A stretch of DNA of 64,000 nucleotides. Origin: Albula goreensis (Eukaryota > Chordata > Actinopteri > Albuliformes > Albulidae). The stretch lies in assembly GCA_022829145.1 (NCBI GenBank), contig CM040764.1, positions 18,433,534-18,497,533 of the forward strand, in the 5' to 3' direction. Below the pieces are notes generated by a model that saw nothing but the letters and a program-made list of their open reading frames with translations, was not told where the DNA came from and searched no databases. Positions 11,485 through 29,782 of this stretch are shown here, one piece after another. Numbering within the stretch: position 1 is the first letter of the stretch; every line of letters begins with the position of its first letter. The position numbers and the translations under genes are program-made.

Positions 11485-11640
11485 GAGGCATTGTAGCCTT
11501 GTAGATAAGGTGGCTCACTGGGACCAAGAGGGTTGGTGGTTCACACCCCAGTGCAGCCTCAATAATATATGTACAGCTATTGGGCCCCTGAACAAGGAGC
11601 TCAACCCCACAGTGTTCCCAAGGGGGACTTGCCCATGGTT
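11485..11640 (+). mobile_element. tRNA-derived SINE fossil
   Basis: The sequence has a degenerate A-box-like head, then GGTGGTTCACACCCC, close to a tRNA B box, then CCCCTGAACAAGGAGCTCAACCCC, a diverged form of the fish SINE phrase 'CCCTTGAGCAAGGCACTTAACCC'. It is diverged and has no clear target-site duplication. The family was not determined. Confidence 0.55.
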
Positions 11641-14600
11641 AGCCCGATCTTCTCTAAAAGAATCAGCTGAAATAACGCTTTTCATTTTTATGTTGAAACT
11701 AACCATAAAAAATGAGCTACACTTCCAGAGAAACATATTGCATATGAAATTTAGCAGAAGACACTTCTGTTCCAGGTTATTAATCAATTTATGCAATGTT
11801 TTGAGGCGCTGAACTGTCTCTGGCACAAAGGATTCCAGTCGCACATTGGAAGCTTATACATAAATGGGTTTCATGGAAAATGACACACATACAAAACCAG
11901 AATTAAATCTAATTGATTGTGTCCCTTATGCCATTCAGAGCAGCTGAGATCCTGTGACTTAATATTGAATGTATATTTAGCCCATGATCACATGTGCTGT
12001 TCACGTTGCTTGACTGGCTTCCTGCAAACAATTGCCTAGCCGCACAAGCCTGCTTTGTTAAGTCTGGCCTTGGAGTTTGGTTTTTCGAGCAAGATGTAGA
12101 CACACAAGTGGCTACAAGTGGAGGAAGTGGATGAGGGATGATGTCACTAATAACCAGTGGAGATTCACCACCTTGGGATACTTCAGAGTTGAACAGCCAT
12201 GAACCTCTGCTTCCTATTCCAGCTGAGCTGTGTTCAGGGATAAACAGTCTGCTCATTATGTTCCCCTCCGCTTGTTGTAAATCAATGCAGGGTGTAGTGA
12301 ATATGGACAAACAACACCATGGATCTCAAGGTTTTTTGCCAGTTTTTGACTCAGTGCACTTTTTAAAGTGCTGAATCATATTTTTTCAGGTGACGCAGGA
12401 CAAAATCAAAATATTTACATTCCAGAAAAGCTATAGGCCTGTATTTTGGGAGTTATTTCAAGCGGATAAATACAAGGAAACTTTGTCTTTGTATTTTTTC
12501 CACAGAGAATATATAAGCTTATATCTTGGGAGTGTTTAAGAGTTATTACCTGTATTATCACAAAAGAGCATTCGTATAGAGTGACTGTAGTTTACTCTGG
12601 CCAGAATTACTAAGCAGCCTATCTGCATCTGACAAGCAAAAGACAGTGAAAGACTGTAAATAATAGCAGCTGAATTTACACTTCACAAAAGAGTCGGCAA
12701 TCTCCTGAATGGATGATAGCTGCTGAAGAGATGGGATGGGCATATTAAAACTGCATGAGACAATAGATAATGTGATAAAAAATATTCTGACAATAAATAA
12801 TTTTACACACATTTTCTTGTGTCTCCTAGAATTGCATGGAAAGTGTAAAGACACCTTGTTAAATGTGTCATAAATATGTGACTATGTGTTTTTTTCTTTT
12901 GTATGTAAATGTCTGGATGTTAATGTAACGCTGGAGCTTTCAACATAATAAGCTGTGATTCAATTCTGGAGACAATGTTTTTTCCTGTGATTTTGGACAA
13001 TCATTTGCGTTGCCTCCATTAAGCCCTTTCTGTTGCCTTTCAATTCCAGTGTTCAGTTTTAATGATAATTCATTCCATTTATGTCATACATATCAAAGCC
13101 CCCTGCTCCCCCACAAAACATTGATTTAAACCACTGGGTATCAGTTATGCTTCATCAAAAATTATTTTCAAACGTTATTAATGAAGAACATAACACAGTT
13201 ATGCTTATTGATCTCTGACTTTTTTGTCAAAAAGAAAAAAAATCTTCAAGAAAAAAAGCCTTTTCTTTGTGGACGTTTTCACCACTGAATATAATTCAAA
13301 GAAACATTTTAATTAACATATCAAGAACAAAGAAAATACGTTTTTCTGGTTTGATTTAAAGAAGCAGTCATTAAGATTTTGAATTTCTGCTGGTTTCATG
13401 GAAACTATGATAAAGTCATATGTCTTCCATCTCATCCAATCCATCTTAACATGCAATATTTGAGCGAGGCAATCAGTGTTTGAGCCTTGAGTCTTAAGCA
13501 ATCGCTAAATACTCATGCAAAGTTAATGGCTGCTCTCTGTTTTTTAATTAAAAATAATCAGTGTAATTAATTCAGTGGAGCATGTAAGGTATATATAATA
13601 GGTTTTTCCTGCTTAATCAGACATTTTTCTGTGCAAATGCATTAAACTGGTGTAATGAGCAGAGGATGAAGATGAGAAGAAAGTGCCAAGTGAAACATAT
13701 CAGTATTACACACATTAATCATCCATTAAAAAAACAAACAGCAATAATGTTACCGCATTACAAAATTACAGCTGATAGAAAGATAGATGTAGCTAGAAAT
13801 TTCTGGACTGAAATCTGGAATGTGCCAAATGAAAGATTATATCCAGAGTGTTTGGCATACTAGATTAACACAGATATAACTTCATTCGTAACGCTTAGAA
13901 CACAAAGGGCTGTATTTTAGTTGTCCAGATTCAAGGTAGAACAGTCAAAATACTGCATATGAATTAAGTGGTTACTGCTATGTTTATATCAATATTTTGT
14001 GGCATCAATTTCACACAAGTTGACAAAACAGTGACTGACACAAACATTACACAAATATAGGGCTTTCAAATGAATAATGAACCACACGTTTAATTATATA
14101 TGTGACTGCCAAACTAGTATCCAGAATGAGTGGATAAACGATCAGCCAATCTACCCCCGGTCTAAGAGCTTAAGATTTTACCACCAACATTTTGGCATCA
14201 GACTAAAAGTACTCAAAGGCTATGTTCATCTGCAGAGATACTTGAGATAATCTATATGTGACAAATGGCCTGAGAGTGATGTGCAATGTTTGGATATTAT
14301 ATATTCATGTTTATGCATGATTGATTATTATAAATTTGTGTTTATGAAAGATGTTCCCAGATGTGGCAGGTGTGTTTATCCTGTTCTTACTCCCTACCTT
14401 AAGATCAGAACAAGGAACAGATGAGAAACACGGTGCGTAACTGTTGTTTTATGAATGAAAAAGGGGTTTGTCACAATTAAAATATTTTTTTTTCAGACTG
14501 TAATGTTACCTTTCCCTTGGTGCCTGTTTACTTTTATTTCACTGGAATTACAAACTAAGACAAGGAGAGAATCTTTCTCTGACATCAATTATGATTTCCA

Positions 14601-14897
14601 TTTAAATTGCAGAGGCTTCTCTTGAACTAAAATCTTAAATTATACACATAATTTGCATATCCCTTGTTGCTGTTCTGTTTACCTGAGCAGTATTCTATAA
14701 AATGTGTTCACTGTAATTTTCATCGAGCCCATTGGGAGTGAGTACTGCTCACTATCCCTCATGGAGCCTCCAAGCTATCTGCAAGATGTTTAACCCTAAG
14801 GAAAGACTAAGCAGACAAGACACTGATTTATTAAACATTTCCATGGATAAAATTACATGCAAAACTGCCACAACACAGAAAAGAAACCTTAGCTAAT

Positions 14898-15062
14898 CAG
14901 CAGTGTAGTACAGTGGCTAGAGAGCTGTTTCTCAAACTCAGATGTGGTGAATTCGATTCCCAGTCAGGGCATTGCATTTGTACCCTTGAGCGATGGAAAA
15001 TAATTTAAAGAATAGATACATATAGCCATGCCATTGTACACCTTTTGGGTGCAATAGGGGTT
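14898..15062 (+). mobile_element. tRNA-derived SINE fossil
   Basis: A head near 14902 (AGTGTAGTACAGTGGCTAG) resembles the A-box region of a tRNA-derived SINE. GAATTCGATTCCC at about 14949-14961 is a good B box, followed by GTACCCTTGAGCGATGG. The order and spacing match a tRNA-derived SINE body. It is diverged and presumably inactive. Confidence 0.6.
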
Positions 15063-18000
15063 GACTCAGAGCAGGAATCTGCATTTGACACGCACAAGTA
15101 CACACTCACCTGACTAAATTGTTCAGTCAAGTGAGGTTAAGTATTTTACAGCCTCACAGCTTATACAAACGTTGAACAGAAGGCAGATGACATACCACGT
15201 AAAACAAATGCACGTAGCGTGCACTGAAAGAAAATTGCTATAGCGCCAACGATCGATAACTTCTCTCATAGCACAGACAGGTAAACGATGTTTTAACTGA
15301 TTGTACGAGGTGAAATGTCTTATTGGAACCCATTCAGTACTCATTGCTGGTACAGGCAATGCAGTGAAGGGGTTAATGTTTAGGCTTTTGTTGGTAATCT
15401 TGGTTTTAGATCTTCTTGCCCGCTTGCTACTGATAAACATTTAACGCACGAGTTAAGATACCAGAGGAATCGGAGGATGAACCAAAACCAGAACGACTGC
15501 AATGAGTGCCTTCAGTACTCACAGAAAAGCACTGTGAGTACTGTGTCAGCAGATATGAGCAGGGGCTCTTCTTACTGCTGCTTCCAAACAAGGATGTCGA
15601 ATCCAACTCATGTAAGCACTCTGCCTTTATCTGCAGCATGAAATTAACTTCCATACTTAGCCTTTTTCTGCTTTTATAAACCTCTTTTTTTTAGATAAGT
15701 GCATGAGTGACCACAAAGGCATTTCAGCCATAATTATCTGCATTAAGACAATGGTTGCATCTCCTCAATTTCCTGTTCTGTTCAGTAATTTAAGCGCAGG
15801 GGAAAAGATGTCCAGTGATAAATGTGCATTGATTGTTGTGTTCCAGGGACATTTCCTGAACTGGATGAACAGTAGGTACATGCTGTAACTGATTGTGTAC
15901 ATTCAGGTAGACAGTGGAGATATAATTTTGTCAGAAATCTTTCAAACACTTCTTTGCTCTTTGTTGTGGGCTGGGTTTTGATAGAGGCAAAGCCCAACTG
16001 TATGTCTGTTGTGATGTGCTGGGTGAAACAGGGCAGTGAAGGGTGAGAAATACATTTCAATGCTAAATGTTAGGCTGTGGTTATGATGCTGTGCTGTTTG
16101 GAGTATAATTACTTTACAGAGAATGATTGTGGTGGCCAACAAAACCCTAGATCACAGTCAATGACCTGGTTATTCAGGGCCAGGATCCCCAAACAGTATT
16201 CTTATGGGTGCTCTTTAGCAATGCCTACTATACTATTCTGCCAACTACACAACACTTTTGTATTGTGAAGAAGTTAATGTAGATCACCCATGCTCACGCT
16301 ATGATTCTGTTTCAGTGGCTGAGCCGAGGGCCAATGTTACTGTAAGCACTGGGGAAACATGAGTTGTCAGCAGATAAATGTTTAACAAGCCCGGCATGTC
16401 TGTGTTTCCAGCCTTGTAACCAGCCCATATTACAATATTCATAGTATTGATTTCAGAGAAGGCTATGCTGGTGTTCATCCTTGTTTCTTTTGTCAATATG
16501 TTTATTTGGAAGCCCTCAATAGAAAATGGAACAATAATAGTTCAAAATGAATTGTGAAGCAGTTATTGAAAAAAATCTATATGAAACTTTTAAAGATGTT
16601 GACTCTTTCATAGTGGTGCATCTCAGTGACTAAACCCTCATTCACTTGCACAGGTGTAATTCTGTGGCTTATGCCTTATTCAGATAAGCGTGTAGCATAA
16701 TGAGTGCAAGCTCAGCATTTTAATTCACATCCCATGGAGAAGGCCAAGGACAGGGGTCTGGGGTTAGAATTTCTCCACAGATTCATCACATCTAAGGTCA
16801 TATTCTTCAAATATTCATTCATCTGAATATTCATAAAGGTTTAAATATAACACCCAATGGCACAGGGGGGAAACAGAGCCACAGGTAACTGTTGATAGTG
16901 TGCACCGCACAATATCATAGCATTCATCAATTCAATCATCACCGATGGAAGAAATTTTATCCATCATATTTATTCACAAAAAAATATCAGCTCTTTTTAG
17001 ACAAAAGCAAAATAACTTTCATGAACATCAGATAGTGACAGAGCAGAGCTGGTAAATCCATCCACAACAATTCTATTGACAATGGTCTTCTGCCATGGAG
17101 AAACAAAACATGCACTGCAAGCACTTAAGCCCTACAGACGCCATTCTAGTGAACATAAACTATTTTCTATGTTATTTCATACTTATCAAATCCACGGACA
17201 GTCATGAAATTCACCTGGTTCTCACATTTCTCCAAAAGTATATATTCAAAAATAAAAAGTAAGCAGTGAATTATCAGCATCATTTCCACGCATTTAATGG
17301 TTACAACCTGCCTCGGAACAGGTGCACATTTGTAACATATAGTATATATGGCGTGAATGCAATTCAAGTTTTCCAGTACCTTATTTGTAAATCAGTGATA
17401 TGTAAAAATGTGAAAAAATGCTCCCCTCCAGGCAATTTCATTTCCTGGTTTGCTTGAAAAATACTAAAAAAGGAGCAGATAGTGGGGAAGTTTTAGAGGT
17501 ACTTTCATTGAAATGCACATTTCTAAACTTGGTTCATTGTGCAACGCCACTGTCAGTCTACAGAACGCCGCAAGTCAGTAGAAATAAATGAGTCACATGG
17601 GCCTTTAAACAAGACATTTTTAAAAAGTGTCACCCTTCACACTGTGAACACTTTAAGTGACACTACATGATTATAACAGCAGAATACTTATTTGATTAAA
17701 CTGACAAGAATTTGGATTTTCATTCCATGGGCTATGGAGAGCCTATAAATAGGAATGGCTATTTTCTTTAAAATGCATAAAAGAGAAAAAAAAACTTTTA
17801 AGTCTAAATCATTTCATGTCATTGAATTTTCCACATACCAAGCATTTTCTGTGCTTTCAAGGACCTAAAGAATACCTGCAATTATAGCTGAAAATAAATG
17901 CCACGCTCAAGTTTTGTGCAATAAATGATTAGGAAATGATAAGAACTGAATTATTTTGTATGGATTTTCATTACTTTTAAGGATATGCCTCTGGGGAATA

Positions 18001-18671
18001 GAAATGCCAAATGAATTAGTTGTCTAATTAATGTCTTTCAATACATGTCCTGAATCTGACGGGGGGTCATTTTGCAAGGCAAGCATATCATTTTATCTAA
18101 GAAAAAAATGTATATAAGAAAAAAGCTGATGTGAGTGTATAAAGTTTAAAAAGTCTTAATTATAGTGTACAACATTTTTTGTTGCAGTGAGCAGAAGGTT
18201 GAATGATTGGTCGGGGTGAACTAGAGGGGCAGAAATTGCCTCGAGATCTGTGTGATGCTGACAAAGCAGCTTGCATGCCTTAGCAGGTTGATCATATTGT
18301 CAAGCCAAAATATCTATGTTTTCATAGTAAAACAAATATCTGGCAAATAAATATTGTACGTTAGCTGCAGGACAGTGCTGTAACAGACAAGAAAGCTCTT
18401 GAAATAATGCATCATAATCCATGGACCACAGTTTGTCTTCCTGTATGTTGTTCCCTGGATCTGCTAAGGGTTTATCACAGTGCTGAAACCACAGTGTTTA
18501 TCTACATCGATCATGGGAAGAGTGGGGGGACCAGCCCGCTCAGAGGAGGTCAGTGGCTGCTGGTTTGATGGACATTATGTAGGTGAAAAGTCCCTCTTCC
18601 TTTCCTTTCTTTTTCATTCGCAATCCATTTATCCCTCTCTCCTAGTCCATTGTTTTCTACTCTGCCCTAAT

Positions 18672-18685
18672 CCCCCCCCCCCCCC
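18672..18685. repeat. C14 homopolymer (G14 on the transcript strand)
   Basis: Fourteen consecutive C bases lie 23 bases beyond the shisal2a stop codon, so the transcript would carry G14 early in its 3'UTR. Homopolymer length is error-prone in sequencing. Confidence 0.9.
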
Positions 18686-18708
18686 ACTGTGGTCACAGTT
18701 GGGGTAAC

Positions 18709-23225
<4,517 letters not shown>

Positions 23226-23449
23226 TTTGAATAGGCAATCAGACCTGAACAATTCTGGTCGAAGTACAATCTAGATAATATTTAATCAGATTTTGTTTAA
23301 CACTAATATTATCCATTGACAGCTTTTAGAGTTTCCCATTGATTCTCCTCAAGAATTCTGATGTAAAAAAAGAAAACAATTTGAGCCTCTGGTTTTGAAT
23401 TCTGTGCCGACAGCACAAGCATATGTGTCTTTCCTTTTCAGTGCAGTCA

Positions 23450-23505
23450 TCTCTCACTCTCTCCCTACCCCTCTCTCCCTCTCCCTCTCTCACTCGCTCT
23501 CTCAC
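23450..23505. repeat. CT-rich polypyrimidine tract
   Basis: About 55 bases of almost pure C/T (CTCTCC/CTCTCT words), roughly 225 bases upstream of the shisal2a start codon. On the gene's strand this is a GAGA-type purine tract, a common promoter-proximal simple sequence. Confidence 0.7.
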
Positions 23506-25028
23506 AACTAGCATAAGGTATATTGAAGTGGAAAAGTGGACACTGGTTTACAGACATAATTGTGCATGCCACAGACTTCCTCGGATGTAGTCGCTGTCCT
23601 AGGTTCTGATTTAGATGAACTCAATCTGCAGGAAATGTCTGTGGGCTCTCAGCAGGGCGTCATATGGATCAGAGACACAAGACTGGCATGGTACTGAAAT
23701 AGGGCCTAATTATCAATTTCACCTTGGCACAGTTTCAATTACTCCAAGGATCTGTGTCTCTCAAAATATTATTCATGAGAAAAGATGATCTATGTTCACC
23801 AAAGATGTTATCGTATTTTGATTGTGCATCAAACTGCAGTTTTCTGCTGTGACCTGCATGGTCTGAGATCTCTTGGTCTGCTACTCCTCAAGCCTGCATT
23901 TCATGCCTCATACTCTCCCAATAAGGGTTTTCCGGGGCTCAGTGATTACCCCTCCTCTGTTCCCCTTGTTGCACCACATCTCTCAAATCTATTGTTTATG
24001 TTTACTACTGCTAAAGTAGATCACCTGTTTCTCTCTTGTCCCTCCACTCTTTTTCACCCCAAATGGTTTAATGACCTAATTGATGCTGTCAGAACTGTAA
24101 AATGGCTTACCGTCTTCTGATAGTGAATAAGAACACTCCTGGCTCAGATGACATTTTGGTCCCTTGACTTTGGACCTATGCTTTGCTTGCAAGCAGAATC
24201 CGATCACTCCCTGTGCATGTGAGCAGCCCATCTTCAGGTTGATCCTAGATTTGTTGCCATGGTAACAAACCTGGCTAGCTGCACTGTAAGACTGGCTTTG
24301 AGAACAATAACAAAAAACAAAAAAAAAACAAACTCTTAAATTAAGATGAATGACTCATTAATCCCACCTCATGAACTACCCTGGGTTTACTCTCCTCCCA
24401 GTGAGGGTGCTTCCTCTGAAGAGTACTCTTAACTGCAGTATAAAAGCGAGCAGCAGAGGTAGATGTATTGAGATGCCAGACCAGTGAAAATTCTGTTTCC
24501 CACAGGTTTTGATAGTGAAAGATGGAGGGAAATAGACTGTTGGTTATACTTTCCAAGAAATTAAACACTGCATGTGAATAGAATGTGCTTGAATGCACTT
24601 CAAGGTCTTATGGTGGACCACATAATTGCACGTCATGGTGCAGCTGCATGTCCTACAATCGGGAAAGTAAGTCACAGCTACTCTAAAACCTACTGTATTC
24701 TGACTTGTATGAAATGATTTCAAGAACTTACCCGTTGCCCGAGTCATAGAAATTGATATCATCAGGCTATATAATTTTTTATGGATTTAATCATGGGTGG
24801 AGATGAGGGGGAAGCACAGTGCACCCAGCAGTAAGCAAATCAAAATGGGTTTATGTTGGCATGGCTAGTTGATGATAAGCAACCCCATTTGTCAGAGTTA
24901 ATTATAATTGTAAATACATACTTCTCTGATATATGTTTAAATTAAAGTAACAGCTGGATAATGATTGAATCTGTAAGTGATCCTTGGGACTTCAAGATAT
25001 CAGGTAAGAGCCCCCCAGGGGACTCAAT

Positions 25029-25122
25029 GTGCTGGGAATGTTTGTGCTGGGAATGTGCTGGGAATGTTTGTGCTGGGAATGTGCTGGGAATGTTTGTGCT
25101 GGGAATGTGCTGGGAATGTTTA
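25029..25122. repeat. minisatellite of alternating 15- and 11-bp units
   Basis: GTGCTGGGAATGTTT (15 bp) alternates with GTGCTGGGAAT (11 bp), giving a 26-bp higher-order unit repeated about 3.5 times. The copies are essentially identical, suggesting recent expansion. Confidence 0.9.
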
Positions 25123-28100
25123 TCCCAGAGTCATAGGTTATAAAAATTCATCCATGACTCTACTTCACCCTGACCTTCTAAGTGTTCGGGAATGTTTTGA
25201 GCTCTATAAGTCATTATCGGAGACTGTTCCCATCACATTACACATTATTTGTCCAATAAATGGACTTTGCTTTTCTATTTTACAGTCTGTGGGGCACTCT
25301 GTGCCTGAAAGAACTCTTAACTTAGCTTCGCTTTGAGGTTTGTTGTGGCTTTCATCTTCAATAGTTTCAGAAATCTTTCATTATATTTTAACTTCAGTCG
25401 ATCTCTGTTTTCAAACAAGCAAAGTTCAAGAATGGTTTATGAATATTTATTTTTTTAGTGTCACTCTTGTTGATGAATTCCCTGCTTTTTAATGTATAAT
25501 TGCATTTCTCTTTTCCCCCCCATTTCATTTCATGTCTTATCTGTTACATTTTTGCTTTGCTTTTTCCTGTCAGGGATTTTAGAGTTGCCCAAATGTGACA
25601 AATAAGTTTCAAGCACTTTTTGAAATAAATTAAAAAAAAATGTTAAGAAAAGGAGTGCGTCAACTCAGAATTTGAATTCACATTGTAGTTGGTTGAAATA
25701 TATTGGCTCAAGTGTATATACTTTTGGATATGTAGCTGTAAAAGTCAGTTGTTTGAACATCACTTTGCTGACATATACTCTACAGTTACAGAAATGCAAG
25801 ATGGAATTGCAATTTGAGGATCCACCTTGGAATGTAAACATTAAGCAGGCTGTTGATTGGTCGTATGGTGGGCTGCAGGTTTGACAGAGGTATGACTGCA
25901 CTCTTGTTTTCTGCTTGTGCAGTGCTGCTCACTGCAGTAGGGCTCATCCATCTGTGTCAGTGTCTAACAGAGTTCAATCGCTGGCTGGAAATAGTCAACA
26001 TCCAGGGTTATTTTTACAGGACCATGTTTCATGGTTTTACTGACTAATATGACCACAACTGACCAATATTAAATTCAGTTAAGTATTAAGTTCCATATGT
26101 ATATTATTATTGGATTTTTCTGGATGTCATGTATGGTCATTTCATACACCTGGATGTTCTTGTGACTCATAAGATAGCACAGGGGTTTTGTGAGATCGGG
26201 CATAGAAAAAGGTTTTTTTCCACTAAACTTTACATTGTGAAAATAAGTGCACAAAAATTCATAAGTACACAGAGATCACAGTAAAAATAAAAAGTAAACA
26301 AGGAGACCAAATCACCTGAATTCTTGTTTGTTTTTTCATAATTTTTCTCATTCAAGTAGGTAAATTACCTCCATATAGCTATTCTTTTTCACCTTCCATG
26401 CTTAGCTAAAATAATTTCACAAAAGAGTGGCGATTATTAATAGTCATGTGTATGTATTTGTGTAACCTCAAGATAAATCGCTAAGACTAAGCCTTGCCTA
26501 TAATTACTTCATTTATTTGAACTTCTCCAGGAACCTAAATTCTGATTTCCACCTGATTGGAACTTTATTGGACATAAATGAAAGCTGCAGAATTTCCAGG
26601 CTGTTCAGATCAATGTAAACTTCAATAAGGATAGAGATACTATGAAGGAGCACAGTGACTTCAATCCAGTTGAGTAATTTTGTCATTTGTTCCAAAGAAA
26701 ATTGATGTTGATCTTCAGGTAGAAGCATGCTGGTGTCTGTGGGAAAAAATATGGTTCTAAAGCAATGGTATTTTAACAGTTTTCAGAAGATTGGATATTG
26801 AATGTGCAGAACAAAATATTTTATCTCAGACAATTTATGCCACTATGTCACAAACACCTTTGGAATTGTTCAAATTTCAATTCAATGTAATTTAGTAGAA
26901 TAAAAGTGGTTTGATGAGAGAAACTTTGGGCTGTTTGATGCAATCTATTCCTGAGACCTCTTGCGGCAGTAGCATGGTTTGGTTGCCATAGCATTTCAAG
27001 GGCCACGTGCACTTGTCTGCAAACCCAAACTAAGTGGGGACCTTATGACTAAGCTATCCAAATTTGGAAGAAAATATGGAATGAGGGAAAAAATTAGCTG
27101 AAACAATGAGTCATAATCTTGAAGGAGAAGGAGATGAGACTGCTAAAAGTCAAAACTGGGTTTCTGATCTCTGCTGTGGTGTCTCTGTGGAAAGAAAGTG
27201 GACACAGTGATACAGAGTACAGTAGTTGCTTCAGCCATGGACTGGCTGTCCTTTGTGCACTGCACCACCAGGTGGCGCTGTTCATAAATCTCATTCTGAT
27301 GTTAACTGTATTTTCCTGTTAATCTTATTTTTCTATTGAATATTTTGGTGACTTCATTTAAACTTAACAAATGAACATTAAGCAAGGTGGTGTCTTTCTG
27401 CACAGAATGCAGTCTTGATAAACCTGTCTTGCTACAAACCATGCCAAGTGTAGATCCAAAACCCTGTCTGTTTATACCGCATGTATAATTCAGTTTTTAG
27501 TCCACATGCATATGAAGGGCCTGAACAAATTCATTACATTTTTTGCTGCTGAGTGGGTGGTTTTTTTCTCTGTATGTTCCTCAGAACAAATGGTTTCATT
27601 CAAGCAATTTTTCAGTTTTTTTCAGGATTAGCTGTGAGATATGAGATGCAGTGGGTCGGCTTCTTTAGTACAGAACTTTAAATAAAGCTTATCCCTTAGC
27701 AACAGGGCCAAGGGAAAGTTGTAGCTATGACACATCAGCCATGCCACAGTGATTAGAGAGGATACCTGGTCCTTAGAAACATAAATCCAGACCTGTGATT
27801 TTAATGCTCTGAGTTTTGCAGTGCAGTGCCTAAAATGAAGATGAAGTGACATCTCATGCTTTTAGCCAGATCTATGAATTTCAGGCATGCTATTTTTGTC
27901 CATCACCAGCAAATTTCCTGGAAACACACTCGAAACTGGAAACATTTACTCGAAATAAATGTGGATGTTTTATGAACCCTAACGCTTCCTTCTAAAGCTG
28001 AATTATAGATTCATAGATGCAAATCAAAACATGCAAAACAGAATGCAAAAACAAAGTATATGAAAAAAGTAATACTCACATATCACAAATCCATAATTTT

Positions 28101-28629
28101 ACATTCTTAAAGCTGTTTACTATTGAACTCATTGTAGCTTCTTAGGTGTTGGTTTAAAATGTTCTGCTATGGCATTAAAGGGATTGGATTTTATACCACT
28201 GCAGAGTAGGAAACTGTCTGTGTTATGTCTCTTACTTATCCTGCTTATGCTACACCTGAATTCAGTGATCAGTGAGTAACGGTTGTGGTTTATGATACAA
28301 AAAGTCTGTCTTTCATGCATGATCTCTCAGTTTTCTCTGATGGAGGTAGACGCAGAGAAAACAGTGTGTGGTCTTTGCACTACAACAACTGCATGGTCTA
28401 GAGCTTGAATATAAAGCAACAATTGTTTTTTTTTTTCTTCAGAAAAGCACCTTTCATTGAAAGGTTTGTAAAACTTATCTTTAGTTGTCTGGCTTTTCTT
28501 TTTAAACAATGAAACTGTTGCTGTGTGCAAAAGTCATCCAAACAAAAAGTGCTATTCTATACCTGCTTTTGAATGTTGTTGCTGAGACTGTGAGCAGCTC
28601 AGGCTAATAAATTCTTCTTTTGTTTTTGT

Positions 28630-28782
28630 TAGCCTCAGATCAAGTAGCCAGCTAAGGTAAATGACTGGGACCCCTGAGGTTGGTGGTTCAAATCCCAGTC
28701 CAGCCACAGCAAGAACACCATTTAACCCCACATTGTTGAGCCTCAGATCACCAGCTAAATGACAGTAATGTAATGTAATCAC
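28630..28782 (+). mobile_element. tRNA-derived SINE fossil
   Basis: It holds GGTTCAAATCCCAGTCCAGCC (a strong B-box region starting at about 28685), a diverged AACCCCACATTGTTGAGC body, and an end of AAATGACAGTAATGTAATGTA, a typical fish SINE tail. The phrase 'AGCCTCAGATCA' occurs near the start and again before the tail. Confidence 0.6.
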
Positions 28783-29727
28783 CAGAGCAGTACACTTCCA
28801 GCAAACCAGAAAATATACATGTTTGTTTGGTTTAGTGACCAAATGAATGTTTTGTTTCCTAAACATGGAATTTTAAGTTTGCTTTTTTTTAGAGACCTGT
28901 AGCAATACTGAAACATAGTGTGATTTTATTCAAGCATTCCTGTGCTATCCTCTTTCAATGTCCTTTAGTCTGAAAGGTAGTTTGAATTTGTTAAACAGAT
29001 ATATGTAGTTTAAGTTGTAAAACAATGTAGTTAATGTTTAGGATTGGCCTATAACCTTCATATTCCCATATATGAGTGCGTTATCCATGTTGACTGTAAC
29101 TATTCAAAGGTCCTCACAAGTTAAAAATTACCACTTCCCACTAATGTCCCTTTGTCCTGTTAACAGAATCCAACCAGCTATATTCTGTAGTACGCATCAT
29201 AAAATGCCTGTACAAAATGAGATTTCAGACAGATTATGCTCTCGGTTTTTGGTTGAGTCTGAATTGGTTAAAGGGTTATTTATAAAAGCAGCAATGATGG
29301 TTGGCCATACAGTTAGATCTCTCTCCTGTTTTCCTTGGCTAGATCATAATTCCAGGATAATTCACCATCAGCTGTGTACTATCAATGGAGCGATTATTCA
29401 GTCGGCAGCACAACAATCATCTAATAACAATGCGATGCCAGTTGTCGTATTAATATTTTAATAGATTTGATAGGTGTCCACTGAGAAGGTTATATTGGTG
29501 AGCAGTGAGTGGTGTAGCTGCTGAGTTCAGTTAATTGATGGAGGAAGTGGTGATGTGCAGAAGAAGAAAACAAATACGAGAACATCTGCCAACACCGTGT
29601 CCAGGGCAGACTGTTCTCAAATAGAATGATGTGTTGGCACATTGAAATGGGGAAAGCAGGTTACCCTCCTTGTCATGAACTGGTACAACTCCTGCAAAGT
29701 TTGGTGTGGTGTCATATCTTTTATTCC

Positions 29728-29782
29728 CTTAATACATTACATTTAAGTCATTTTGCTGGATACGCTTAATCAACAGACCATG
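29728..29782 (+). mobile_element. short fish repeat fragment (ACATTACATTTA...ACGCTT type)
   Basis: AATACATTACATTTAAGTCA followed by TTTTGCTGGATACGCTTAATC is a diverged copy of the very common fish repeat phrase 'ACATTTAGTCATTTGGCAGACGCTT'. Only a fragment is present. Class not determined. Confidence 0.45.

Larger units (their letters stand above)
5800..18660. other. intergenic spacer between tut4 and shisal2a
   Basis: About 12.9 kb of AT-rich DNA in which I find no supported gene. The open frames are short, lack family similarity and do not join by splice phase. It contains two tRNA-derived SINE fossils, short AT and ATACA-type simple sequence (for example near 7190 and 8770-8815), and otherwise unique-looking sequence. 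No glutathione-peroxidase-like motif (gpx7) was seen. Confidence 0.5.

Noticed and set aside
15123..15654. Two overlapping minus-strand frames with basic and serine-rich stretches
   Set aside because: They briefly suggested a domesticated transposase, but no catalytic motif, family match or phase-consistent splice was found. Chance frames are of similar length elsewhere in the window.
23785..24120. 111-codon plus-strand frame between shisal2a and slc1a7
   Set aside because: No domain, no recognisable family and no plausible splice partners.
29072..29461. 129-codon plus-strand frame in intergenic sequence
   Set aside because: No recognisable similarity. Its length is within what AT-rich spacer of this size gives by chance.
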